From positions 1,736,001 to 1,800,000 of the forward strand of contig CP087563.1 in assembly GCA_020974905.1 (NCBI GenBank): a stretch of DNA of 64,000 nucleotides, in the 5' to 3' direction. The DNA is from Planctomycetes bacterium syqfu (GTDB lineage: Bacteria; Planctomycetota; Phycisphaerae; Phycisphaerales; Phycisphaeraceae). The position numbers were made by a program, and so were the translations under genes. Of this stretch, positions 51,494 to 59,610 are shown piece by piece. Under the pieces are notes generated by a model that was not told the origin of the DNA, searched no databases, and saw only the letters and a program-made list of their open reading frames with translations. How positions within the stretch are numbered: position 1 is the stretch's first letter; the number at the start of each line of letters is the position of its first letter.

Positions 51494-53416
51494 ATGACAC
51501 GTTTAGCCCGTCCCATTCACTGGGGCCTCATGTCCTTCGCATTGCTGCTGGCCATCGCAGTACAAACGACAATGGCTTTTGCCGTTCCCAAGCCAATTGC
51601 CATCCCTGAAGGTGGTACGGAGATGGTTCAATTCGACAACCCCGGATTCTTCAAAGCCAGCATCCGCAACAGTGATCCGAAGGTGGGGACGATTGAATCG
51701 TTTGAGGTTTCAAACCTGCCGTTCAAACATGCGGTCCGCGTGACGAGCAAACAGATTCAACCCAACTCATGGGATGTGATCGCACATGTGCGTACCAAGT
51801 CCGTCGCCATCGAAGCCAGCGATGTCTGCCTGTTGAGTTTCTGGATGCGCAGCCCGTGGTCGGAACATGAATCAGGCAACGGCGTTGCCAACGTGTTTGT
51901 GGAACTCAACGAACCGCCCCACTCCAAGGTGATGCGCGAACGTGTCTCGGCGGGCGCAACCTGGCAGCACATCATCGTCCCCTTCACCGCAGGCAGTACG
52001 TTCAATCTCCCCGCAGGCAAAGTCAGCGTCTCGATTCACATGGGTTTCCGCCCGCAAACCGTCGAACTGGGTGGCTTCCAACTCTACAACTACAAGAAGC
52101 GAATCAAGGCCATCGACCTGCCGCACATGGAAGTCTCCTACGCCGGTCGTGAACTGGATGCTCCCTGGCGGAAAGACGCTGCCAAGCGCATCGAGCAGTA
52201 CCGTAAAGCCGACCTGCAAGTCAACGTCACCGACGCTGCAGGCAAACCCGTCTCCGGCGCGAAGGTGCATGTGCAGATGACCCGTCACCAATTCCGCTTC
52301 GGCACGGCAGTCACCGCCCACATGCTCGGCATGGACCCAACCTGGGCCAAGGACGCAGGCGATCACAAACGCTTCCCCTACACCGAAGCGGATGTGCACA
52401 AATATCGCGAGATTGTCGAACAGAACTTCAACTGGGTCGTCCTTGAAAACGACTTTAAAATGTTTCCCTATCTCAACGGCCTCAAGAACGCTAAAAAAGA
52501 CTACCGCAAACTGCTCTACCGCCGAGATTGGCTCAACAACGCACTGACATGGCTTAACGAACGTGACATCAAAGTCCGTGGTCATCGCATCTTCAACGGA
52601 CGCATGCCCCGCCGTGTCGACTGGGACCCGGCACGCAAAGAGGAACTGCGTAATTGGATCATCTCTCAAGCCAAAGACAAAACCGCCTTCGCCGGTCAAC
52701 GCGTTACCGAATGGGACTGCATCAACCATCCCATGTGGGGCGGTGGTGACAAGACCCTGCTCAGCTACATGGGCGAACCCGACTTCTATGCCAAGTGTAT
52801 TGCCATGGGTAAAGAGCTTGCACCGCATGCACAGATGTGGGTCAACGAAGGCAAGATCGCAGTCGGTGATGGTGGCCGAGCAGACGTCTACGAAGACATG
52901 ATCAAGACACTGCACAAGTACAACCAACCGCCCGACGGCATCGGCATGATGGGTCACTACAACACCAGCAGCCTCGTCGCCCCTGAACTGCTCTACCAAC
53001 GTTTCGAACGCTTCGCAGCATACGCACCCCGCATCCAATACACCGAGCTGGACATCACCACCAATGACCGTCAACTCCAGGCAGACTACATGCGCGATGC
53101 CATGACCACCGCCTTCAGTCACCCCAAGTTCATTGGCATCATCCAATGGGGTTTCTGGGCTGGTAAACACTGGATGCCCGAAGCCGCTCTCTGGACCAAA
53201 GACTGGCAGGAAAAACCCGTCGCCAAGGCCTATCGCGATCTGGTCTTTAACCAATGGTGGACTGACGAATCAGGCAAAACCACCGCAAAGGGTTCTGCCA
53301 ACTTCCGGGGGTTTAAAGGTGATTACACACTCACCGTCACGCACAACGGCAAAACCCAACAGATCAAAACCACACTCGGTGATGATGGGCAAACAGTGAA
53401 TGTGAAACTGGATTAA
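51494..53416 (+). CDS. Secreted GH10 (endo-1,4-beta-xylanase family) protein with atypical acid/base site
   Basis: A 640-residue secreted protein: signal peptide (MSFALLLAIAVQTTMAFA), a beta-sandwich of about 170 residues resembling a CBM (FWMRSPWSEHESGNGVANVF to GGFQLYN), a short Ig-like strand pair (ADLQVNVTDAAGKPVSGAKVHVQ), then a GH10 barrel. The nucleophile strand IQYTELDITTN (Glu518) is intact. The acid/base strand reads EWDCINHP, with His412 where GH10 enzymes have Glu after Asn. That could change activity or mean another residue serves. A C-terminal beta domain ends it. It is the third gene of the LacI module. Confidence 0.82.
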   Translation: MTRLARPIHWGLMSFALLLAIAVQTTMAFAVPKPIAIPEGGTEMVQFDNPGFFKASIRNSDPKVGTIESFEVSNLPFKHAVRVTSKQIQPNSWDVIAHVRTKSVAIEASDVCLLSFWMRSPWSEHESGNGVANVFVELNEPPHSKVMRERVSAGATWQHIIVPFTAGSTFNLPAGKVSVSIHMGFRPQTVELGGFQLYNYKKRIKAIDLPHMEVSYAGRELDAPWRKDAAKRIEQYRKADLQVNVTDAAGKPVSGAKVHVQMTRHQFRFGTAVTAHMLGMDPTWAKDAGDHKRFPYTEADVHKYREIVEQNFNWVVLENDFKMFPYLNGLKNAKKDYRKLLYRRDWLNNALTWLNERDIKVRGHRIFNGRMPRRVDWDPARKEELRNWIISQAKDKTAFAGQRVTEWDCINHPMWGGGDKTLLSYMGEPDFYAKCIAMGKELAPHAQMWVNEGKIAVGDGGRADVYEDMIKTLHKYNQPPDGIGMMGHYNTSSLVAPELLYQRFERFAAYAPRIQYTELDITTNDRQLQADYMRDAMTTAFSHPKFIGIIQWGFWAGKHWMPEAALWTKDWQEKPVAKAYRDLVFNQWWTDESGKTTAKGSANFRGFKGDYTLTVTHNGKTQQIKTTLGDDGQTVNVKLD

Positions 53417-53568
53417 GAACAGTCAAGCACAGACAAGATATCCAATGTCCGAATAACCCTGCATCATGCTTGAGAGTACCAAACATTGATCCACAAGAGA
53501 TAGATTTTCTGGAAAGCCATCCCATCTGATGCACGATAAAAGTTAACAGTCTTCTTATTGCTCATCGG

Positions 53569-55116
53569 ATGAAGTTCATGTTTTCGGACGCAGCCCTGGA
53601 AATCTTTCGTGCGTGTGTACTGCTTGCCCTCGTGGTCTATTTGTTTCGGATCAGCCACAAACGCAAGGAACTCACCCGTCATGGATGGAAAACCATCATG
53701 GCCGGTTTCCTGTTGCTGCTCTTTGGCAGTGTCATGGACATCACCGATGAATACGATGCCCTGAGTCGGTATGTGGTTATTGGCGATACCGAGATACAAG
53801 GCATCCTGGAGAAAATTGTCGGTTTTCTTTTTGGCTTTATCCTGTTGGGTGCTGGAATGATTATGTGGATCCCCCGTGTCACCAGCATGAGTAAAGTGCA
53901 AAAGCTGGCAGAGGAATTAAAAGCCGCCAATGACAAACTCATTGTTGCCAACAATGCCAAATCATCTTTTCTTGCCAACATGAGTCATGAAATCCGTACA
54001 CCGATGACAGCCATTCTCGGGTATGTGGACATTCTCAGTTCTGAGCAATGCTCCAAGGATGAACATGATCATTACCTGCAAGTGGTCCAACGCAACAGCA
54101 ATCACCTGTTGACCATCATCAATGACATACTCGACTTCTCCAAGATCGAGGCTGGACAACTGGACGTTGAAATCATCCCCACCAAGATCAAGCTCGAAAC
54201 GCGTGAAGCGTTGCAATTACTTGAGTCCAAAGCCCAGGAAAAACAGATCAGTCTTGCATGCAATATTGATCCTGACGTGCCAGCAGTGGTTCTCACGGAT
54301 GCCACACGATATAGGCAGATTCTTTTGAACCTGGTGAGTAATGCCATCAAATTCACTAAGGAGGGTTCGGTCACGGTTGATGTCCATGCCAAGCAAAATA
54401 AGGGGAATGCCACCATCAGCATCGCCATCAGCGACACAGGCATCGGCATGGATGAAGACCAAATCAGGCAACTCTTCCAACCCTTCATGCAGGCCGACAG
54501 CAGCACCACGCGCAAATTCGGCGGCACAGGGTTGGGTCTGGCGATCTCGCAGAAACTGGCTGAAAAACTCAATGGTAAAATCCATGTTCAAAGTCATCCC
54601 GGCCGGGGAAGTTGCTTTACATGGGTCTTGGAAGCAAGAACCTGCGAACAGACATCTGACAATGTCAAACCAAGTCCAAGCAAAGCATTCAGCATCACCG
54701 ACAATAGAACAGCAACCAGCGACAACCCCCTGCTCAAAGGCAGAATCCTGCTGGTTGAAGATGGGATCGACAACCAGAATCTCATCAAACACCTTGTTAA
54801 AAAGCATGATATTGAATTGGAACTGGCGGAAGATGGACAACAAGCCATCAACATGGTCGCATCATCCATCGAGGATAACTTGCCGTTCAACCTGATTCTC
54901 ATGGACATGCACCTACCCATCATCAACGGCTTTGAAGCAACCAAGCGCATCCGTGAGTTGGGTTATTCCAACCCCATTATTTCACTGACCGCCAGTGTAA
55001 TGGAGGAAGATCAACGCAAATGTCGTGAAGCTGGCTGTGATGATTTTTGTGCCAAGCCCATCAACCACGGACGCTTCATTGACTGCCTGGGACATTATCT
55101 GCCTCACGCTGCTTAA
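53569..55116 (+). CDS. Hybrid sensor histidine kinase with C-terminal receiver
   Basis: A 515-residue protein. Three hydrophobic helices (about residues 10-26, 44-54, 84-100) form a membrane sensor. A linker coiled coil (KVQKLAEELKAANDKLIVANNA) precedes the HisKA domain with SHEIRTPM (His140). The ATPase has NLVSNAIKFT (N box), DTGIGM (G1) and GGTGLGLAI (G2). The receiver starts near GRILLVEDGIDNQNL, with the phospho-acceptor Asp in ILMDMHLPIING. An ATG at 53578 is an alternative start; neither has a clear ribosome-binding site. No output partner gene is adjacent, so phosphotransfer would be in trans. Confidence 0.92.
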   Translation: MKFMFSDAALEIFRACVLLALVVYLFRISHKRKELTRHGWKTIMAGFLLLLFGSVMDITDEYDALSRYVVIGDTEIQGILEKIVGFLFGFILLGAGMIMWIPRVTSMSKVQKLAEELKAANDKLIVANNAKSSFLANMSHEIRTPMTAILGYVDILSSEQCSKDEHDHYLQVVQRNSNHLLTIINDILDFSKIEAGQLDVEIIPTKIKLETREALQLLESKAQEKQISLACNIDPDVPAVVLTDATRYRQILLNLVSNAIKFTKEGSVTVDVHAKQNKGNATISIAISDTGIGMDEDQIRQLFQPFMQADSSTTRKFGGTGLGLAISQKLAEKLNGKIHVQSHPGRGSCFTWVLEARTCEQTSDNVKPSPSKAFSITDNRTATSDNPLLKGRILLVEDGIDNQNLIKHLVKKHDIELELAEDGQQAINMVASSIEDNLPFNLILMDMHLPIINGFEATKRIRELGYSNPIISLTASVMEEDQRKCREAGCDDFCAKPINHGRFIDCLGHYLPHAA

Positions 55117-55121
55117 CCAGA

Positions 55122-55286
55122 CTTTAGAGCGTTGCCAATCCAAGTGTAGCGGCTTTGGCGCTAGCGAATGGATCATTGCCTAGGAGATTGAAGCAGACGA
55201 TGCGAGCATCGTCGATGCAAATCGACAAAGGCAAGGATTCATGCAGTAAGACAAAACGCTACAGATGGATTGGGAACGCTCTAAAG
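55122..55286. mobile_element. Putative MITE-like palindromic element (165 bp)
   Basis: Thirty-base terminal inverted repeats match at 27 positions: left CTTTAGAGCGTTGCCAATCC at 55122-55141 continuing AAGTGTAGCG, right arm 55257-55286. The right end contains the stop codon (55281-55283) of the frameshifted hydrolase gene on the minus strand. It holds no open frame of note. The element sits between convergent genes, immediately after the kinase stop. Confidence 0.55.
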
Positions 55287-56190
55287 CCGCACGACAAACC
55301 GATCAATCGCATCGTGATAAGTCTTCTCATCCACCAACGGCAAACCGCCATGCGCCCCGCCGGCAATCTCAATGTAGGTTCCGTTGGTAGCGGCATCAGC
55401 GATGGACCGCCCTGCGGATGACGGGCAGATCGGATCTTCTGAACCATGCAAAACAAGCAACGGACATTGGAGTTGCGATGCCTGTTGTGCCCGATCATAC
55501 CGCGTGAAATTCCAGAACATGATCCGAAGCATCGCATTGGCAATCATGCAAAACGGCTCAGACGGAATTCGCTTGAGTCGCAGGTGACTGGCAACGGGTT
55601 GCATCGCATAGCGGTATGGGCCATCGAGAATCACACCAACCACGCGGCGGTGATGCGTTTGATCGTTGACGGCAGCATGCAGCGTGATCCCTGCTCCCAT
55701 TGATGAACCAACAAGGATGAATTTTTCATCGGGTGATTGTTGGACCTGGTCCATGATGCTGCAAAGGTCGGCCGGTTCAAGTTGGCCAACCGTGCAGACC
55801 TTGGCGGTGTGATCACCATGCCCACGCATGTCATAGACGATGACGATTGAACAAACGCGAAGCCCATTGAACCAAACGTTGCGCTTTGTAGAGACTGCCG
55901 TAGCGGCTGTTGGTCCAGCCGTGTGTCATGACGATGGTCGGGCCGTCGAGCTGTGCACCTTCGATGATCCAACCCGGAGATTGCGTGCCGTCGGGCAATT
56001 TGAAGGTGACTTCTTCAGCGAGCAGGTTCAGTTCCTTGGGATCGGTAATGCCATCGCGAGCCAGGACCACGCCATAGGTCTTGCGATCCGGATGCATCAT
56101 GGCATGAACAAGCAGCCAACCACCGGCAAGCCAGATGACGGCCAATGCTGCGGCAAATAGTATCACCAGTCCCAATATCGAATCGAACAT
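55281..56190 (-). pseudogene. Alpha/beta hydrolase, frameshifted
   Basis: Two minus-strand frames together make one membrane-anchored serine hydrolase. The first (from ATG 56190) gives an N-terminal helix (LGLVILFAAALAVIWLAGGWLLVHAM) and TIVMTHGWTNSRYGS (oxyanion region), ending after VQWASRLFN at a TGA at 55831. The second, continuing with VIVYDMRGHGDHT, supplies LVGSSMGAG (nucleophile Ser), CPLLVLHGSEDP (Asp) and GGAHGG (His). The join needs skipping of one base near 55845. Either a sequencing indel or a real lesion explains it. Its final residues overlap the arm of an inverted-repeat element at 55122-55286. Confidence 0.75.
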
Positions 56191-56276
56191 CGCAAGACGG
56201 TAGGATATGTTGCCGATGTTGTCCAACACATTTGATGAATACACGCTAAACCGCAAGCGGTTGATTGGAGCATTTC

Positions 56277-56717
56277 ATGGATTACCAAGCCTTACTCGAC
56301 GAAGCGATCAAGGAAGCCAAACAGGGTTTAGCTGAAGGTGGCATCCCCATCGGCAGTGTGTTGGCGGACGCCGACGGCAACATCGTAGCGCGAGGTCACA
56401 ATCAACGGGTGCAGTCCGGCGACCCCACTGCCCATGCAGAAGTCGATTGCATCCGCAATGCCGGTCGTCGTCGCGATTGGGACAAACTCATCCTCGTCTC
56501 CACGCTCAGCCCCTGTGTCATGTGCACCGGCACGTCGCTGCTCTTCCGCATCCCCAAGGTCATCATCGGTGAAAACGAAACCTTCATGGGTGCAGAAGAC
56601 TTGTTTGCACAAAAGGGTGTCGAACTGATCAATCTCGATTCAGACGAGTGCAAACAACTGATGAAAGACTTCATCGCGGATCGCCCTGATCTTTGGAATG
56701 AAGATATCGGATTGTGA
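56277..56717 (+). CDS. Cytosine deaminase-like CMP/dCMP-fold enzyme (FCY1 type)
   Basis: A 146-residue zinc deaminase. HAE (53-55) and PCVMC (79-83) bind zinc. The sequence GIPIGSVLADADGNIVARGHNQRVQSGDPTAHAE, STLSPCVMCTGTSLLFRIPKVIIGENETF and the C-terminal DRPDLWNEDIG resemble yeast Fcy1 cytosine deaminase more than tRNA adenosine deaminase TadA. ATG 56277 has GGAG at 56267-56270, so the upstream TTG at 56265 is rejected. The expected reaction is cytosine to uracil plus ammonia, though other small-molecule substrates are possible in this family. Confidence 0.85.
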   Translation: MDYQALLDEAIKEAKQGLAEGGIPIGSVLADADGNIVARGHNQRVQSGDPTAHAEVDCIRNAGRRRDWDKLILVSTLSPCVMCTGTSLLFRIPKVIIGENETFMGAEDLFAQKGVELINLDSDECKQLMKDFIADRPDLWNEDIGL

Positions 56718-56753
56718 TCCCCTTTTCCGGGAGATATTTCTCAATTGACATCC

Positions 56754-56858
56754 GCATGCACATTAAAGCCCTGGGACTTTAGTCCCAAGGGCCAATACGT
56801 GTACATCTTTCGACAAGGCACCCCTGGGGTTGAACCCCCAGGGCTTTAATGTGCATGC
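56754..56858. repeat. 105-base palindromic repeat, GCACATTAAAGCCC family
   Basis: GCATGCACATTAAAGCCCTG (plus GG; 56754-56775) is mirrored perfectly by the arm at 56837-56858. Inside are two smaller hairpins (CTGGGACTTTAGTCCCAAGG region and CCCCTGGGGTTGAACCCCCA). The head and GTGTAC motif are shared with 14232-14281. The element separates the convergent deaminase and nspC genes. Confidence 0.7.
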
Positions 56859-56881
56859 GAGATGTTGATGCGAGATGATTT

Positions 56882-58033
56882 TTAAGACAACCGATCGCGA
56901 TAATCTTCGTAACCGAACTCGCGGATGACTTCGATGGTGTCGGTGGCCGGTTCGTAGGTTGCTATGCTGGGGTGATGCACGCCGTTGAACATGGTTGTCT
57001 TGACCATGGAGTAATGGATCATGTCGGTGAAAGCCAGACGGTCGCCGCCCTGCAAGGGTTGATCAAAACTGTATTCACCGATGACATCGCCTGCAAGACA
57101 GGTCATGCCCCCGAGTTTGTAGGTGTGCGGTTTTTCGCCCGGTTCGCCGCTGCCAATGATCATCGGACGGTACGGCATTTCCAATACGTCAGGCATATGG
57201 GCAGATGCGGAGGTGTCGAGGATGGCAATGTCCATTTGGTTATGCACGATGTCCTGAACTTCAGCGACAAGAATACCGGTGTTCAGCGCGACGGCTTCAC
57301 CGGGCTCCAAATAAACTTCAAGGTCGTATTTGGCTTTGATGGATTGGATCAGTTCGATGAGTTGATCCACGCCATAGTCATCGCGGGTGATGTGATGTCC
57401 GCCGCCGAGATTCAACCATTTCATTTGGGGCAGGTACTTGCCGAACTTCTCTTCGGTGACTTGCCAGGTGCGCTCAAGTGCATCGACATTTTTTTCGCAG
57501 AGCGTATGACAATGTAGCCCTTCAATACCGGTTAAATCCTGCCCCCGGAAGTCATCGATACATACACCAAGGCGTGAACCGGGCGAGCATGGATCATAGA
57601 TTGCCGTTTCGACTTCCGAGTGTTCAGGGTTGATGCGGATGCCACAGCTGACTTTTTTCTTTGCAGCGAGAATCGCATCCTTGTGACGGTTCCACTGACT
57701 AAACGAGTTAAACGACATGTGGTCAGAGTACTTGATGTAGTCAGCAAGTTGGTCGGGCTTGTATGCTGGTGCGAAGCTGTGCATTTCTTTGGAGAAGTGC
57801 TCATGTCCGAGTTGTGCTTCGTAGGGTGACGAAGCACAGACACCTGAGAGATAGCATTTGACGATGTGAAACGTTGACCACATCGCAAAGCCCTTGAGCG
57901 CGAGCAACACCTTGGCGCCGGACTCCTCCTGTACGTGTTTGAGGATGCCGAGGTTTTTGCGGAGCAAACCCAGGTCACAGACAAAGCACGGGGAAGGCAG
58001 ACGGTTTAAGTCGATCTCGTTGACAGTGGACAT
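56882..58033 (-). CDS. nspC: Carboxynorspermidine decarboxylase
   Basis: A 383-residue fold-III PLP decarboxylase. LPSPCFVCDLGLLRKNLGIL opens it, LLALKGFAMW contains the PLP Lys47, LGVCIDDF and GIEGLHCHTLCEKN follow, and WLNLGGGHHITRDDYG is the Gly-rich phosphate-binding part. YLEPGEAVALNTG and CLAGDVIGEYSF mark the C-terminal barrel with the active-site Cys/Asp. These are characteristic of NspC. ATG 58033 is preferred over an upstream TTG. It decarboxylates carboxynorspermidine or carboxyspermidine. It is downstream of the matching dehydrogenase on the same strand. Confidence 0.92.
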   Translation of the reverse strand: MSTVNEIDLNRLPSPCFVCDLGLLRKNLGILKHVQEESGAKVLLALKGFAMWSTFHIVKCYLSGVCASSPYEAQLGHEHFSKEMHSFAPAYKPDQLADYIKYSDHMSFNSFSQWNRHKDAILAAKKKVSCGIRINPEHSEVETAIYDPCSPGSRLGVCIDDFRGQDLTGIEGLHCHTLCEKNVDALERTWQVTEEKFGKYLPQMKWLNLGGGHHITRDDYGVDQLIELIQSIKAKYDLEVYLEPGEAVALNTGILVAEVQDIVHNQMDIAILDTSASAHMPDVLEMPYRPMIIGSGEPGEKPHTYKLGGMTCLAGDVIGEYSFDQPLQGGDRLAFTDMIHYSMVKTTMFNGVHHPSIATYEPATDTIEVIREFGYEDYRDRLS

Positions 58034-58117
58034 GGGCAGCAACTCGTTATCGTTCGTATCCCATACTTCGCTACGCTCAGTTTTGGGCTTATAGAGAATA
58101 TATCAACTCAATAGAAG

Positions 58118-58135
58118 TTCCGGGGGTTCCGGGGG
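58118..58135. repeat. Tandem repeat (TTCCGGGGG)x2 abutting a stop codon
   Basis: Two perfect units at 58118-58126 and 58127-58135 touch the TAA of the dehydrogenase gene (58136-58138). The same unit occurs four times next to the oppC stop at 26171-26206. Confidence 0.8.
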
Positions 58136-59323
58136 TTACATCTCTTTGATATGCCAGGGCAGACCGTGGATGTTGAGTTTTTCCATGAACGGCGTTGGGT
58201 CGTTCTGTTCCATGTTCCAGACGCCGGGCTTTTTCCACTTGCCGGTCATGACCATCATCGCGCCAATCATGGCCGGGACACCGGTGGTGTAACTGACGGC
58301 CTGGGCACCGACTTCCTTGTTGCATTCAGCGTGGTCACAGACGTTGTAGATGAAGAGCTTCCGGGGCTTGCCGTCCTTGACACCTTCGATGAGTGTGCCG
58401 ATGGAGGTCTTGCCGGTGTAGCCTTGTGCGAGGCTTGCCGGATCGGGGAGCAGGCGCTTGAGGAACTCGATGGGGACGACAGGCGTGCCGTTGTAATCCA
58501 CGGGATCGATACGGGTGATGCCGATGTTTTGCATGACGCGCAGGTGGGTCAGATATTCCTGGCCGAAGGTCATCCAGAAACGGATGCGCTTTAAGCCCTT
58601 GATGTTCTGGACCAGTGATTCTTCCTCTTCGTGATAAAGCAGGAAGCTCTTGCGCACGCCGACTTCCGGATAATCAAAGTCCCAGGTCTGACTCATCGGT
58701 TCGATTTCAACCCAGTTGCCATCTTCCCAGTACTTGCCCTTCTGGGTGATTTCGCGGATGTTGATTTCCGGGTTGAAGTTGGTGGCAAAGGGATGGCCAT
58801 GATCACCGGCATTGCAGTCGAGAATGTCAATGTAGTGAATCTCATCAAAGAGTTCATTCTGAGCGTAGGCACAGAACACGTTGGTGACACCGGGATCAAA
58901 ACCACTACCGAGTAATGCACACAAACCCGCGTTCTTGAACTTGTCCTGGTAGGCCCACTGCCACTTGTACTCGAACTTGGCTTCGTCCTTGGGTTCGTAG
59001 TTGGCGGTGTCCAGATAGTCCACACCCGCTTCCAGACAGGCATCCATGATCGGCAGGTCCTGGTAAGGCAGCGCAACGTTAAGCACCAGGTCGGGATTGA
59101 CCTTCTTGATCAGGGCAACCATTTCAGCCACGTTGTCTGCGTCGACTGCTGCGGTGTCAATCGTGTGACCGGTCTTTTCCTTGACCGATGCAGCAATTTC
59201 ATCACACTTGGAGACCGTGCGGCTGGCGAGTGTGATCTGCTCGAACACTTCGGGAACCTGTGCACATTTGTGTGCCACCACGCGACCGACGCCACCGGCG
59301 CCAACAATCAGGACATTGCCCAT
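58136..59323 (-). CDS. Carboxynorspermidine dehydrogenase (saccharopine dehydrogenase family)
   Basis: A 395-residue NADPH-dependent enzyme. MGNVLIVGAGGVGRVVAHKCA is the dinucleotide-binding loop. LVLNVALPYQDLPIMDACLEAGVDYLDTANYEP and CALLGSGFDPGVTNVFCAYA are typical of the LYS1-like group that includes carboxy(nor)spermidine dehydrogenase. The call is supported by nspC about 100 bases downstream. It condenses putrescine or diaminopropane with aspartate semialdehyde and reduces the product, giving carboxyspermidine or carboxynorspermidine. AAGGAG lies before the ATG. Which diamine is used cannot be read from the sequence. Confidence 0.88.
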   Translation of the reverse strand: MGNVLIVGAGGVGRVVAHKCAQVPEVFEQITLASRTVSKCDEIAASVKEKTGHTIDTAAVDADNVAEMVALIKKVNPDLVLNVALPYQDLPIMDACLEAGVDYLDTANYEPKDEAKFEYKWQWAYQDKFKNAGLCALLGSGFDPGVTNVFCAYAQNELFDEIHYIDILDCNAGDHGHPFATNFNPEINIREITQKGKYWEDGNWVEIEPMSQTWDFDYPEVGVRKSFLLYHEEEESLVQNIKGLKRIRFWMTFGQEYLTHLRVMQNIGITRIDPVDYNGTPVVPIEFLKRLLPDPASLAQGYTGKTSIGTLIEGVKDGKPRKLFIYNVCDHAECNKEVGAQAVSYTTGVPAMIGAMMVMTGKWKKPGVWNMEQNDPTPFMEKLNIHGLPWHIKEM

Positions 59324-59610
59324 TTTCGATCTCCTTGCCTAAGCTTGCGTATTAAAACCAAGCCTTTATTTTGGTGATTTAGCTGCCAGTGACAACCCGA
59401 CTTAGGTTCGCTGGCCGTATCTTTTGACAAAGCGCGGAATCATAGCGGATTTCGTTTGCCTGCGATACCTTTTTGATTCATCCGATTGAAATTAAATCTT
59501 GTTAATTTTCGGCGCAAAATCAACCAAGTCGGCGCCATTTTGTGATTGAACACTGACCAATCCACCGGTAGCTTGGCATCCTGAACTTTTTGACCACAAG
59601 GATCACGCAC

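Noticed and set aside
51872-53254. A 460-codon frame antisense to the GH10 gene
   Set aside because: Same reasoning: the GH10 reading has a signal peptide and active-site motifs, the antisense one has none.
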